DNA from: Marinobacterium sp. xm-d-530
GTDB taxonomy: Bacteria > Pseudomonadota > Gammaproteobacteria > Pseudomonadales > Balneatricaceae
Assembly: GCA_949499045.1 (NCBI GenBank)
Contig: CATEEE010000039.1
Coordinates: 1-64,000 of the forward strand
DNA length: 64,000 bases
Direction of reading: 5' to 3'
This document shows positions 26,816 to 35,191 of this stretch, in pieces. Every line of letters starts with the position of its first letter. Within the stretch, counting starts at the first letter, position 1. The notes under the pieces are model-generated. The model was not told the DNA's origin, searched no databases, and was given only the letters and a program-made list of their open reading frames with translations. The translations under genes and the position numbers were made by a program.

Positions 26816-27317
26816 CAATGCTAAACAGCTTCGCGTGGTGCGCTCGATGATCGATGAAGCGATCGATGCGGGAGCCGATGTCAGGGAGTGTGGACAGATC
26901 CCCGATGAGGCGATGTATGCCGAAGGCTACTTCCAGCGGCCAACGCTAGTAATTGACCCTGATCCTTCACTGAGAATCGTTCGTGAAGAGCAATTTGGAC
27001 CCGCATTGCCAATCATGCCCTTTGATACGGAAGATGAGGTAATCGCTAAAGCGAACGATAGTGAATTTGGACTTTGCTCATCAATCTGGACCGAGGACTA
27101 TGAGCGAGCTGTCAGGTTGAGTCGGCGTATTGAAGCGGGCTATACCTATCTAAACGCTCATGGTCCTTCAGCACAGGATAGGAAAGGCCCCTTTGGCGGT
27201 TTTAAACACTCAGGCTTCGGAAGAAACTTTGGTTATGAAGGAGTACTGGCGTTCCAAGGATACCACTGTATTTCCGCACCGAGGGGGCGTTTGATTGCCG
27301 ATGGTGTTGTCGGTTGA
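26790..27317 (+). pseudogene. 5'-truncated aldehyde dehydrogenase
   Basis: About 175 C-terminal residues of an NAD(P)-aldehyde dehydrogenase, from MGPLNNAKQ to the end. It keeps the cofactor-contacting EEQFGPALPI and the C-terminal GPFGGFKHSGFGR, but the catalytic Cys and Glu lie in the missing two thirds, so it cannot be active. Its left end overlaps the P450 remnant on the opposite strand by about 25 bases (26790-26815), where both readings are plausible. There is no start codon with a ribosome site. Confidence 0.88.
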
Positions 27318-27364
27318 AAACCAAAGGTCACAGCTACACAAGCGGATCAGCCTTTGCCCCATGA

Positions 27365-28573
27365 CTGATCCTAGCCTCTGGGATAATTGCAGCACTCCAT
27401 GTTGGTAAATTATCGCCAGCTTTAAGTTCATTAACCGATGCATTTCAGCTAACAGCAGCAGAATCAGGCTGGTTGTTGTCGGTCATCCAGTTAGTGGGGG
27501 CTACGAGTAGTGTGCTATTGGGATTTGTCATAGGTCAAATCGGTCCTCGTACCAGTCTATTGACGGGTCTTCTGGTTACTGCAATTTCGAGTCTAGCAGG
27601 GGGGTGGGCTTCATCTGGTACCCAGCTATTGATTTTGAGAATTCTTGAAGGCTTAGGTTTTGTATTGATAGTACTACCCGGCCCAGGATTACTTCGCCAG
27701 TTCGTACATCCGCGTAAGATAAATCTATGGGTGGGCTACTGGGGCGGCTTCATGGGTGCTGGTGTTGGTATGGCGATGCTGATGGGCCCAAGGTTTATCG
27801 ATATATCGGGTTGGCAGAATTGGTGGATTTTTAGCGGTCTGATCACAATATTGGTGATGTTCCTTGCCTACTTGGTTATCCCCACTGCAACTATTCCTGC
27901 CGTTTGCTTAAAATCTGGCAGCTATTCTGAACGTATCAAAAAAGACCTACTGTGTGTGATCCAAGACCCTAGGGTTGGTCTGCTTGCTGGAGTTTTCGCT
28001 CTCTGTGCTGGACAGTGGCTGGCTGTCATGGGCTTTTTACCATCAATATATGAAGCTAATGGTTTAGATTCTAATAAAATATCGATTTATACTGCGTTAA
28101 TAGCATTCTCGAGTGTAATCGGAAATCTGTTGGCTGGGCGTCTTCTGCACCATTCTGCCTCACCTATCTACCTAGTACGCTTGTCCTATTCAGCTATGGT
28201 TATCGCATCAATTGTGTTGTTTTCATACCCTGCAAAAGCTAGCTTCATTATTCCTTATGCATCGGCAATCGTATTCTCCTTTTTTGCGGGTGTAATTCCG
28301 GCGGTTATATTCTCAATCGTTGTAAATCAGTTTGGTGTGAGTACTAAAACTTCTACGGTTATTGGCTTAGTTCAACAGATTTCCGCATTTGCTCAGCTAT
28401 CGATTCCGCCACTACTGGGTTGGTATATTAGCGTTGCGGGTGGGTGGAGTATGGCGTGGACCTTATTGTTATCTTTATCAACCGTTGGGGTTTTACTAAC
28501 AGCAAAATTGTCTCCCAGTGTGCACTATGCATCGCAGCATGAGCTGTCGTCATTCAAAAGGAGGGCTGACTGA
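27365..28573 (+). CDS. MFS transporter, CynX/NimT-like, start unresolved
   Basis: Twelve-helix major facilitator. Protein-like sequence begins right after an in-frame TGA (27362-27364): LILASGIIAALHVGKLSPAL is a typical first helix of this group, giving about 402 residues, near full length. No ATG or GTG exists in this frame before the first helix. The first possible start, TTG at 27473, would remove helix 1. An ATG at 27361 would be in frame if one base were removed just after it. So the gene is either a recent frameshift or 5'-truncated mutant, or it uses a non-standard start. Substrate unknown; it lies next to two gene remnants. Confidence 0.7.
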   Translation: MILASGIIAALHVGKLSPALSSLTDAFQLTAAESGWLLSVIQLVGATSSVLLGFVIGQIGPRTSLLTGLLVTAISSLAGGWASSGTQLLILRILEGLGFVLIVLPGPGLLRQFVHPRKINLWVGYWGGFMGAGVGMAMLMGPRFIDISGWQNWWIFSGLITILVMFLAYLVIPTATIPAVCLKSGSYSERIKKDLLCVIQDPRVGLLAGVFALCAGQWLAVMGFLPSIYEANGLDSNKISIYTALIAFSSVIGNLLAGRLLHHSASPIYLVRLSYSAMVIASIVLFSYPAKASFIIPYASAIVFSFFAGVIPAVIFSIVVNQFGVSTKTSTVIGLVQQISAFAQLSIPPLLGWYISVAGGWSMAWTLLLSLSTVGVLLTAKLSPSVHYASQHELSSFKRRAD

Positions 28574-29055
28574 GGCCTCCAAATTATTTAGCCTTGTTTC
28601 ATGAGTGTGGATATTTTGTTCCAACAATGTCGTCTACTGGGAACTACATTCTGTGTATGCGCTTCGTTATCAGTAATACGAGGCTAGTTCCGGCGGTTTG
28701 ACCTGGTTAATTGTAATGTCCGCTACCGAGAAATCGAAATATTCCTGTTTAGACCGCAAAGTGCGCGTCTGAGCACATCGGAATCGTTGTGGTAAGGTTT
28801 GGGCCTTGGCGGACTATTAGGGGAGAAGTCAGTGTTTAACTAATATTGATGTTTGGTTAGTCATCGTACCTACCCCCTGATAAGATAACTGAAGCGGGTA
28901 GTAGGTGGTCTTGGTTAGTCTATGGTTACACCTTTCAGATGAATTCTGGTTGAATGATCAATAGGCAAATCCATCTTGGTTGAATCCGCGAACAACAGCT
29001 TCCCCGGATGGAGTTTTTCATATTTGTTTGTGCCCGCCCAATCAAGGAACGTTAA
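28574..29055. other. 482-base non-coding stretch with a degenerate repeat
   Basis: I find no believable gene here. From 28716 it holds a copy of the TCCGCTA-xx-GAGAAATCG repeat that also occurs at 38.82 kb. The last 100 bases lead into the LysR gene and should hold its promoter; AAGGAA at 29044-29049 is its ribosome site. Confidence 0.6.
28716..28800 (+). repeat. Degenerate intergenic repeat, copy A
   Basis: Begins ATGTCCGCTACCGAGAAATC and continues with GCAAAGTGCGC. It aligns with the copy at 38819-38900 (ACGTCCGCTATTGAGAAATC, then GCAATGTGCGC), roughly two thirds identical by eye. Confidence 0.5.
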
Positions 29056-29952
29056 GTGAACTATAAAAGGTTGGAAACTTTCCTTCTGGTATCAACGCTG
29101 GGGAGTTTTCGTAAAGCAGCAGAACGTCTATTCACCACTCAGCCAGCCGTTTCCAACCGAATCAGCGCGCTTGAGGAGGAGCTCGGGTGCCGCTTATTCG
29201 AACGCGAGCAAGGTCTCGGCGGCATACGGTTGACAGCTAAGGGAGAGGAACTGCTACCGTACGCTGAGAAGATTGTCTTCATGTCGAATCAATTAAGGCA
29301 GCGGGCTGATTCGGAGCTTCAGCAGGCAGGCCTGCTTCGGCTCGGCGTATCAGAGACGATCGTGCACTCTTGGCTTCCATCATTGATGACCGCGCTACAT
29401 GAAGAGATGCCCAATCTCGATATCGAACTGACCGTTGATGTCACGAGCAATCTCAGAGCGTCTCTTATTGATCACTCAATTGACCTAGCGTTTTTAATGG
29501 GGCCTATCAGCGAACCGCAAATCGTGAATGAGGATTTGTGTAGCTTCCCTGTCCACTGGGTTGCCAGTCCAAAACTAGATCTTCCGGATCGCTGTCTGAA
29601 ACTGACCGAGTTGCAGAATTGGCCGATCATTACGTACGCCAAGAACACCAAGCCCTTTGCAGAGATCAGTAACAGATTCAAGAAAATAGAGGATACCCCA
29701 ACGCGATTTTTTTCGTCGAGCTCGCTCGCGGCATCGATGAAAATGACCTTGGATGGCGTAGGAATATCGGCACTGCCATCAGCGGTAATTCAGAGTGAGC
29801 TCGAGCGTGGGGAATTAGTCCGTTTGAGCGTTGAATGGGAGCCTCGTGAGCTGTTTTTTACAGCTTCATACGCAACAGTGCCGCCAAATTACCTGGTTCG
29901 CCGAGCTTGCTCACGGGCTGTTGAGCTTGCGGCTGAATACCGAGCTGAATGA
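29056..29952 (+). CDS. LysR-family transcriptional regulator
   Basis: 298 residues with an N-terminal winged helix (about 1-60; FRKAAERLFTTQPAVSNRIS is the helix-turn-helix, LFEREQGLGGIRLT the wing) and a periplasmic-binding-protein-like effector domain (about 90-295). The start is a GTG with AAGGAA six bases upstream. It is the first gene of the codirectional 5-oxoproline cluster and ends 101 bases before it. That gap holds a T-N11-A palindrome and a TATAAT box, so it probably controls the cluster; in B. subtilis the equivalent operon carries an IclR-type regulator (KipR). Confidence 0.9.
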   Translation: MNYKRLETFLLVSTLGSFRKAAERLFTTQPAVSNRISALEEELGCRLFEREQGLGGIRLTAKGEELLPYAEKIVFMSNQLRQRADSELQQAGLLRLGVSETIVHSWLPSLMTALHEEMPNLDIELTVDVTSNLRASLIDHSIDLAFLMGPISEPQIVNEDLCSFPVHWVASPKLDLPDRCLKLTELQNWPIITYAKNTKPFAEISNRFKKIEDTPTRFFSSSSLAASMKMTLDGVGISALPSAVIQSELERGELVRLSVEWEPRELFFTASYATVPPNYLVRRACSRAVELAAEYRAE

Positions 29953-29956
29953 TAAG

Positions 29957-29983
29957 ATTTATTTATAATTAGTACAAATAAAT
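29957..29983 (+). promoter_or_regulatory. Probable LysR operator (T-N11-A palindrome)
   Basis: ATTTATTT and AAATAAAT form an 8-bp inverted repeat around 11 bases, giving the LysR T-N11-A pattern (T at 29964, A at 29976). It directly abuts the TATAAT box at 29984-29989. Confidence 0.6.
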
Positions 29984-29989
29984 TATAAT
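29984..29989 (+). promoter_or_regulatory. -10 box of the 5-oxoproline operon
   Basis: Perfect TATAAT, 64 bases upstream of the DUF1445 start codon. No good -35 box is seen, as expected for a promoter that needs an activator. Confidence 0.5.
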
Positions 29990-30053
29990 TCGACATGAGG
30001 TATGGCTCCGCTACTATTGGGAAGTACTTCTAAGCGTCAGGAATGCGGAGACA

Positions 30054-30863
30054 ATGAAAGCATATTCAAAATACAAACAAGGCTTACTGGATAACTCCCT
30101 CGAACATCGCTCAGCCATACGCAACGGTAGCTACAGTGGAACAACTTCAGGCCTCGCACCCGGGTTCGTGCAAGGTAACGTTGTAATTCTCCCGTCAGCT
30201 TACGCTGAGGACTTTTACAAATTTTGTCATCAAAACCCAACGCCTTGCCCTTTGATTTCTGTGTCTGAAGCAGGCGATCCGAGTATGCCGGCGCTGGGAA
30301 AAGATTTGGACATCCGCACCGACATTCCAGAGTATCTAGTGTTTCGTGATGGGCAAGTTGCCGAAACCCTGACCGATCTCACCTCAATATGGAGAGACGA
30401 TTTAGTTACCTTCGTTCTGGGGTGTTCATTCTCGTTTGAGGATGCACTGCAGTCAGCTGGCATACCTGTGCGCAATGTAGACAGCTGCTCGAATGTTTCG
30501 ATGTATCGCACTAATATCCCTACCAAACCTGCCGGCCCTTTCAAGGGGGATTTGGTTGTGACAATGCGACCCTTCAGCCCAAAGGATGCAATTAGGGCGA
30601 TTCAAATTACTACAAGGCTACCTAAGGCACATGGCGCGCCCGTGCATATAGGATCACCATCACTTATTGGGATTCGAGATCTCAGTAAGCCTGAGTTTGG
30701 CGACCCCGTCGATATCTATGAGCACGAAATCCCGGTCTACTGGGGCTGCGGCGTTACCACTCAGGTCGCGTTAGAGGGGGCTAAACTACCCTTTGCGATT
30801 ACACATGTGCCAGGAAAAATGATCATAACGGAGTTGCTTAATGAGGAGCTCTCGGTCCTTTAA
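30054..30863 (+). CDS. DUF1445 protein (YcsI / D-glutamate cyclase-like, putative hydro-lyase)
   Basis: 269 residues of the DUF1445 family. Typical segments are GLAPGFVQGNVVILP near residue 40, CPLISVSEAGDP, the VTFVLGCSFSFEDAL block, and PVYWGCGVT with VPGKM near the end. The family includes B. subtilis YcsI, which is encoded with the 5-oxoprolinase genes, and the N-terminal part of vertebrate D-glutamate cyclase (DGLUCY). A role in interconverting D-glutamate and 5-oxoproline is plausible, but the activity of stand-alone bacterial members is not settled to my knowledge. First gene after the operator; GGAG at 30046-30049 is the ribosome site. Confidence 0.87.
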   Translation: MKAYSKYKQGLLDNSLEHRSAIRNGSYSGTTSGLAPGFVQGNVVILPSAYAEDFYKFCHQNPTPCPLISVSEAGDPSMPALGKDLDIRTDIPEYLVFRDGQVAETLTDLTSIWRDDLVTFVLGCSFSFEDALQSAGIPVRNVDSCSNVSMYRTNIPTKPAGPFKGDLVVTMRPFSPKDAIRAIQITTRLPKAHGAPVHIGSPSLIGIRDLSKPEFGDPVDIYEHEIPVYWGCGVTTQVALEGAKLPFAITHVPGKMIITELLNEELSVL

Positions 30864-30905
30864 ACCGCCAGATACAGGCATCAATAAAAACAATGGAGAT
30901 CAACC

Positions 30906-31874
30906 ATGTTAAAGAAATTTGCATACACCGCACTTCTCGCAACTAGTCTTGCGGCCACTAGTGTTCAAGCAGCCAAGTGGAATATGCCGACACCCTACGG
31001 TGACGCAAACCTTCCAACCAAGATTGCTTATGCGTTCGCGGAGGAGATAACTGCTGCTAGTAATGGTGAAATCGAAGTTACCGTGCATTCTGGCGCCTCG
31101 CTGATTAAGCACCCAGAAATTCCCCGCGCGGTGAAGACTGGTCAGGTTCAGCTTGGTGAGATTTTTATCGGTATCATGGGTAACACACACCCTGTTTTCA
31201 AACACGACAATATTCCGTTTCTTGCAACCAATTACGAAGATGCAGAGAAACTCTGGAACGCAGCGCGACCTGAAGTTGAAAAGCAACTGGAACGCGAAGG
31301 CATGACACTGCTTTACACTGTGCCTTGGCCGGCCCAGAGCCTCTACACTAAAAAGCCAGTGGCTAAACTTGAAGATCTTCAGGGGCTCAAGATGCGTGCT
31401 TACAGTCCGTCAACATCGCGCCTTGCAGATCTGATGAATACCACGCCAACAACGGTACAGGTTCCTGAGATTCCGCAAGCGTTCAGCACTGGAATCATCG
31501 ATGCGATGATCACATCACCCTCCACAGGTGCTAATGGGCAGGCTTGGGACTATCTGTCACACTACACAGACATCGCGGCATGGATTCCGAAGAACGTGAT
31601 TGTAGCCAATACTCGTGCCTTCAAAGGCTTGAGCGCCGAGACTCAGCAAGCGATCATGGATGCCGCGGCTAAAGCCGAGGCTAAAGGTTGGGAAGGAGTT
31701 CGTGCTCAAGCCAAAATGGATACTGACACGCTTGCAACAAACGGTATCCAGGTTAGTGCACCAAGTGCCGAACTGATGTCTGCTCTTCAAGAAATCGGCA
31801 CTGTAATGGTTGACGAGTGGAAAGCTGAAGCGCCTGAAGAAGTCTCAGCTATTCTGAGCGCTTACGGTAAGTAA
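30906..31874 (+). CDS. dctP: TRAP transporter substrate-binding protein, DctP family
   Basis: Periplasmic receptor, 322 residues. The signal peptide is residues 1-22 (cleaved after VQA). The mature part has the DctP pattern: GEIEVTVHSGASL, LGEIFIGIMGN, the middle LEDLQGLKMRAYSP with the ligand-binding Arg, and VPEIPQAFSTGIIDAMITS. Because pxpABC follows, the ligand is inferred to be 5-oxoproline or a related compound; Bordetella DctP6/DctP7 are known pyroglutamate-binding members of this family. GGAG lies seven bases before the start. Confidence 0.92.
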   Translation: MLKKFAYTALLATSLAATSVQAAKWNMPTPYGDANLPTKIAYAFAEEITAASNGEIEVTVHSGASLIKHPEIPRAVKTGQVQLGEIFIGIMGNTHPVFKHDNIPFLATNYEDAEKLWNAARPEVEKQLEREGMTLLYTVPWPAQSLYTKKPVAKLEDLQGLKMRAYSPSTSRLADLMNTTPTTVQVPEIPQAFSTGIIDAMITSPSTGANGQAWDYLSHYTDIAAWIPKNVIVANTRAFKGLSAETQQAIMDAAAKAEAKGWEGVRAQAKMDTDTLATNGIQVSAPSAELMSALQEIGTVMVDEWKAEAPEEVSAILSAYGK

Positions 31875-31932
31875 GTTAAACTTCTGGCCACCGGTCCAAA
31901 GCTGATCGGTGGCCTAGCGAAGCGATCCCCCT

Positions 31933-32451
31933 ATGAAGCCTACAAGAGAGTACTTCTATCTAAGTTCGGGATATGGCGCAGGGATCTGCATCATTCTCAT
32001 AATGCTGATCATACTGGCGCAAATTGTCGGGCGAATGTTTGGATTCATTGTGCCCTCTGCGGAGGACTTTTCCGGTTATTTCCTAGCGGCAGCTACCTTC
32101 CTGGGTTTGGCGTACACCTTCCGCACCGGTGGTCACATTAGGGTAACTTTGTTAATCCACCGAGTGCCCCAGCGGTTAGCTAAAGCCATGGAAGCTTTGG
32201 TGCTGCTACTGGCGTTGTGTCTGACTTCATTTATGAGCTTTTACTCGGTTCACCTTATTTGGGAATCTTATGTCTTCAACGACGTGAGCTACGGTTACAT
32301 ACCCGTGCCGTTGTGGATACCACAGATTCCGTTGGGTGTTGGCTGTGTGGCGCTTAATCTAGCAGTCTTAGACGATTTCGTTGGTATGTTGCGAGGGCGT
32401 GACCCCTCCTATCGAGCGCATGAAGATGAGCTCAAACTGGAGGAGTCCTAA
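31933..32451 (+). CDS. dctQ: TRAP transporter small permease, DctQ
   Basis: 172 residues with four membrane helices (about 13-37, 47-66, 87-110 and 130-150). The loop AEDFSGYFLAAATFLGLAYTF is the DctQ signature region. It overlaps dctM by one base and is part of the dctPQM set. Sodium-coupled solute uptake is expected from the family. Confidence 0.9.
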   Translation: MKPTREYFYLSSGYGAGICIILIMLIILAQIVGRMFGFIVPSAEDFSGYFLAAATFLGLAYTFRTGGHIRVTLLIHRVPQRLAKAMEALVLLLALCLTSFMSFYSVHLIWESYVFNDVSYGYIPVPLWIPQIPLGVGCVALNLAVLDDFVGMLRGRDPSYRAHEDELKLEES

Positions 32452-33758
32452 TGGAAATTACTGCGCTCTCAATTACTTTAGCCCTATTCATGCTCTTGGT
32501 GTTGGCAGCGGGGCTTTGGGTCTCTTTGTCGCTGCTGGCGGTTGCGATCTTTGGGCTTTACCTCTCAGGTAACGATCAGATTGGACTGCTTTTCGCCACC
32601 TCGAGTTGGGGAGCAAGCACATCATGGTCGCTTACAGCACTCCCCATGTTCATCTGGATGGGTGAGATACTATTTCGCACCCGCTTATCCGAAGATCTGT
32701 TTAAAGGACTCTCACCTTGGTTGGGAAAACTTCCGGGTAAGTTGCTGCACGTAAACATTCTTAGCTGCGGCATCTTCGCTGCTGTTTCCGGGTCATCAGC
32801 CGCCACAGCTGCCACAATTGGTCGAATGACGCTTCCTGAGCTGAAAGCGCAGGGATATAGCGAACGTATGGCAGTGGGTACTCTGGCAGGCTCAGGTACA
32901 CTTGGTCTGCTTATTCCGCCATCGATAATTCTTATTGTTTATGGAGTCGCCGCTGAGGTATCTATTGGACGTCTTTTCATCGCGGGCGCTCTGCCCGGGT
33001 TGATGCTAGTTGTACTTTTTATGGGATACACTGCTATCTGGGCTAAATTGAACGAAGATGAGTTACCCAAAGGTGATTCTGGGTCGATCAGTCTGGTCGA
33101 GAAGATAGTTGCGCTGCGCAAACTCGTGCCGATCGTTGGCTTGATACTCTTTGTTTTGGGTTCTATCTACGGAGGATTTACCACACCAACTGAGGCGGCT
33201 GCGCTGGGCGTATTCGGCGCACTAATCCTAGCACTCGTGACCAAAACCTTGAGCCTCGATAGTTTCAAACAGAGTCTTCTGGGAGCAGTTCGCAGCTCAT
33301 GTATGATCGGTCTGATATTGGTTGCTGCTCATTTTCTTACACTAGCCATGGGATTTTTGGGTATACCCCGAGAGCTAGCCCAATGGATCGGGGGTATGTC
33401 ACTAAATACCTTCGAGTTACTGCTGTATCTAACCGTTCTGTTTGTGATTCTTGGTTGCTTTCTGGACGGTATCTCTGTGGTTGTGCTGACTGTAGCCGTC
33501 GTGCTGCCGCTAATTCAGCAGGCAAATATTGACCTCATTTGGTTTGGTATTTACATCGTTCTGGTTGTTGAACTCTCGCAAATCACACCGCCGGTTGGTT
33601 TCAATCTATTTGTGATTCAGGCGCTAACCGGAAGAGATATTCTCTATGTTGCTCGTGCCGCTATACCGTTTTTCATGCTGATTCTAATTGCAATACTGCT
33701 AATCAGTTGGTTTCCACAAATCGTGACTTACCTACCACAGACAATGACGCGGGGATGA
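32451..33758 (+). CDS. dctM: TRAP transporter large permease, DctM
   Basis: 435 residues and about 12 hydrophobic segments, the usual DctM size. Diagnostic segments are FAAVSGSSAATAATIGRMTLPE, GTLGLLIPPSIILIVYGVAAE, and TPTEAAALGVFGALI. The C-terminal LSQITPPVGFNLFVIQ is also typical. It follows dctQ with a one-base overlap and leads into pxpA, so uptake and catabolism are translated from one message. Confidence 0.93.
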   Translation: MEITALSITLALFMLLVLAAGLWVSLSLLAVAIFGLYLSGNDQIGLLFATSSWGASTSWSLTALPMFIWMGEILFRTRLSEDLFKGLSPWLGKLPGKLLHVNILSCGIFAAVSGSSAATAATIGRMTLPELKAQGYSERMAVGTLAGSGTLGLLIPPSIILIVYGVAAEVSIGRLFIAGALPGLMLVVLFMGYTAIWAKLNEDELPKGDSGSISLVEKIVALRKLVPIVGLILFVLGSIYGGFTTPTEAAALGVFGALILALVTKTLSLDSFKQSLLGAVRSSCMIGLILVAAHFLTLAMGFLGIPRELAQWIGGMSLNTFELLLYLTVLFVILGCFLDGISVVVLTVAVVLPLIQQANIDLIWFGIYIVLVVELSQITPPVGFNLFVIQALTGRDILYVARAAIPFFMLILIAILLISWFPQIVTYLPQTMTRG

Positions 33759-33763
33759 TCAGT

Positions 33764-34495
33764 ATGTTACAGATCAACTGCGACATGGGTGAGAGTTTCG
33801 GTGCTTGGAAAATGGGATCTGACAGCGAAATTATGCCTCATATTGACATGGCAAATATCGCATGTGGATTCCACGCCTCCGATCCTTTGACCATGCAAAA
33901 GACGGTCAAGCTGGCAGTTGAATTTGGTGTCAAGATAGGGGCTCACCCGAGCTATCCTGACCTTGTTGGTTTTGGACGCCGAGATATGCAAATTGCTCCG
34001 GATGAGCTCACTGCTCTTACCCTGTACCAAATTGGGGCTTTGGATGGGATCTGCCGATCTGAAGGCAGCCGAGTAGAGTACGTTAAACCCCATGGTGCAC
34101 TCTATAACCGGATGATCACCGACGATGCCGTGTTACACGCGGTTCTCCGCGCAGTGGCGCGCTTTGACAAGGCGCTACCGGTCGTTGTGATGGCGATTCC
34201 TGACCATCATAGGCTCACAATAGCTGCCGCATCTGAAGGGGTGAAACTCTTGTTCGAGGTCTTCTCCGATCGTGCTTATGACGAGCAGGGGCGTCTAGCG
34301 TCGCGTAGCCTCCCAGGCGCTGTTTTAACAACGGATCAAGATATTGAGCGGCAGGTAAGAGCAATTGTCGAGCGGAGTTCAGTAATAACGCTTTCAGGCC
34401 GAGAACTGCCAGTCAAAGCGGATACAATCTGTGTGCACGGGGATGGCGCGCGTGCTGTTGAAGGTGCTCGCTTTATCCGAAGCTTGGTGACTTAA
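33764..34495 (+). CDS. pxpA: 5-oxoprolinase subunit PxpA (LamB/YcsF family)
   Basis: Catalytic subunit of the prokaryotic ATP-dependent 5-oxoprolinase, which opens 5-oxo-L-proline to L-glutamate. 243 residues: INCDMGESFG at the start, ANIACGFHASDP, GAHPSYPDLVGFGRR, VKPHGALYN and FSDRAYDEQGRLASRS are all family blocks. I chose the ATG at 33764 because GGGGA at 33751-33755 is well placed and MLQINCDMGE aligns with homologues; an ATG at 33755 overlaps the dctM stop. Confidence 0.94.
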   Translation: MLQINCDMGESFGAWKMGSDSEIMPHIDMANIACGFHASDPLTMQKTVKLAVEFGVKIGAHPSYPDLVGFGRRDMQIAPDELTALTLYQIGALDGICRSEGSRVEYVKPHGALYNRMITDDAVLHAVLRAVARFDKALPVVVMAIPDHHRLTIAAASEGVKLLFEVFSDRAYDEQGRLASRSLPGAVLTTDQDIERQVRAIVERSSVITLSGRELPVKADTICVHGDGARAVEGARFIRSLVT

Positions 34496-34498
34496 TTA

Positions 34499-35191
34499 AT
34501 GCATATAGAGATTGCGGGCGAGTCAGCTGTTATCGTCTATTTTGCGCAGGAGATCTCTCCTTTAGGCGCTTCTCAAGTCTCTGCTGCGTTCAAACGGCTT
34601 GAAGCAGCACCCCATGGAATTATTACCGACTTAATCCCCTCGTATACCTCATTGCTCGTGGCTTATGACTCATCTCTGATGAGCTCTCTTGATATTACGC
34701 GGTATTTGCGCCAACAGTTGTCCGATCTGGTAGTAGACGTAGATGACAGCGCTGATAGCTCGGTCGTTTACGTTCCAGTTTATTACGGTGAGGAAGTTGG
34801 TGTTGATCTGATCGAGGTGTCACATCAAACGGGGCTGGATGTGAATAGCATCATCACAACCCACACTACTACCGAGTATAGGGTCTATGCCATCGGTTTT
34901 GCGCCAGGCTTTGCCTATCTTGGATTGACCGAGCCGCAGTTAAAAGTAAGCCGGCGAAGCACGCCAAGGCTAAAAGTTCCCCGCGGGAGTGTCGCACTGG
35001 CCGATAATCAGACTGCGATATATCCATCTGTATCGCCGGGCGGATGGCAAATTATTGGACGAACGCCTATGACGTTGGTTGATTGGTCCAGTTCACCGAT
35101 CACACCATTTCATGTAGGCGGCCGTGTGCGCTTTAGAGCAATAGATCGGCAGGAGTATCTGGACCTCGGAGGTGAATTTGATGGGGTTTAA
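34499..35191 (+). CDS. pxpB: 5-oxoprolinase subunit PxpB (KipI-like)
   Basis: 230 residues of the allophanate hydrolase subunit 1 family. The conserved block VYAIGFAPGFAYLGL and the following PRLKVPRGSVALADNQTAIYP are intact. PxpB and PxpC form the ATP-using part of the complex with PxpA. B. subtilis KipI, first known as a kinase inhibitor, belongs here. It begins three bases after pxpA. Confidence 0.94.
   Translation: MHIEIAGESAVIVYFAQEISPLGASQVSAAFKRLEAAPHGIITDLIPSYTSLLVAYDSSLMSSLDITRYLRQQLSDLVVDVDDSADSSVVYVPVYYGEEVGVDLIEVSHQTGLDVNSIITTHTTTEYRVYAIGFAPGFAYLGLTEPQLKVSRRSTPRLKVPRGSVALADNQTAIYPSVSPGGWQIIGRTPMTLVDWSSSPITPFHVGGRVRFRAIDRQEYLDLGGEFDGV

Noticed and set aside
27473..28573. MFS gene starting at TTG 27473
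   Set aside because: This start would cut off the first membrane helix, whose sequence is clearly encoded just upstream in the same frame.
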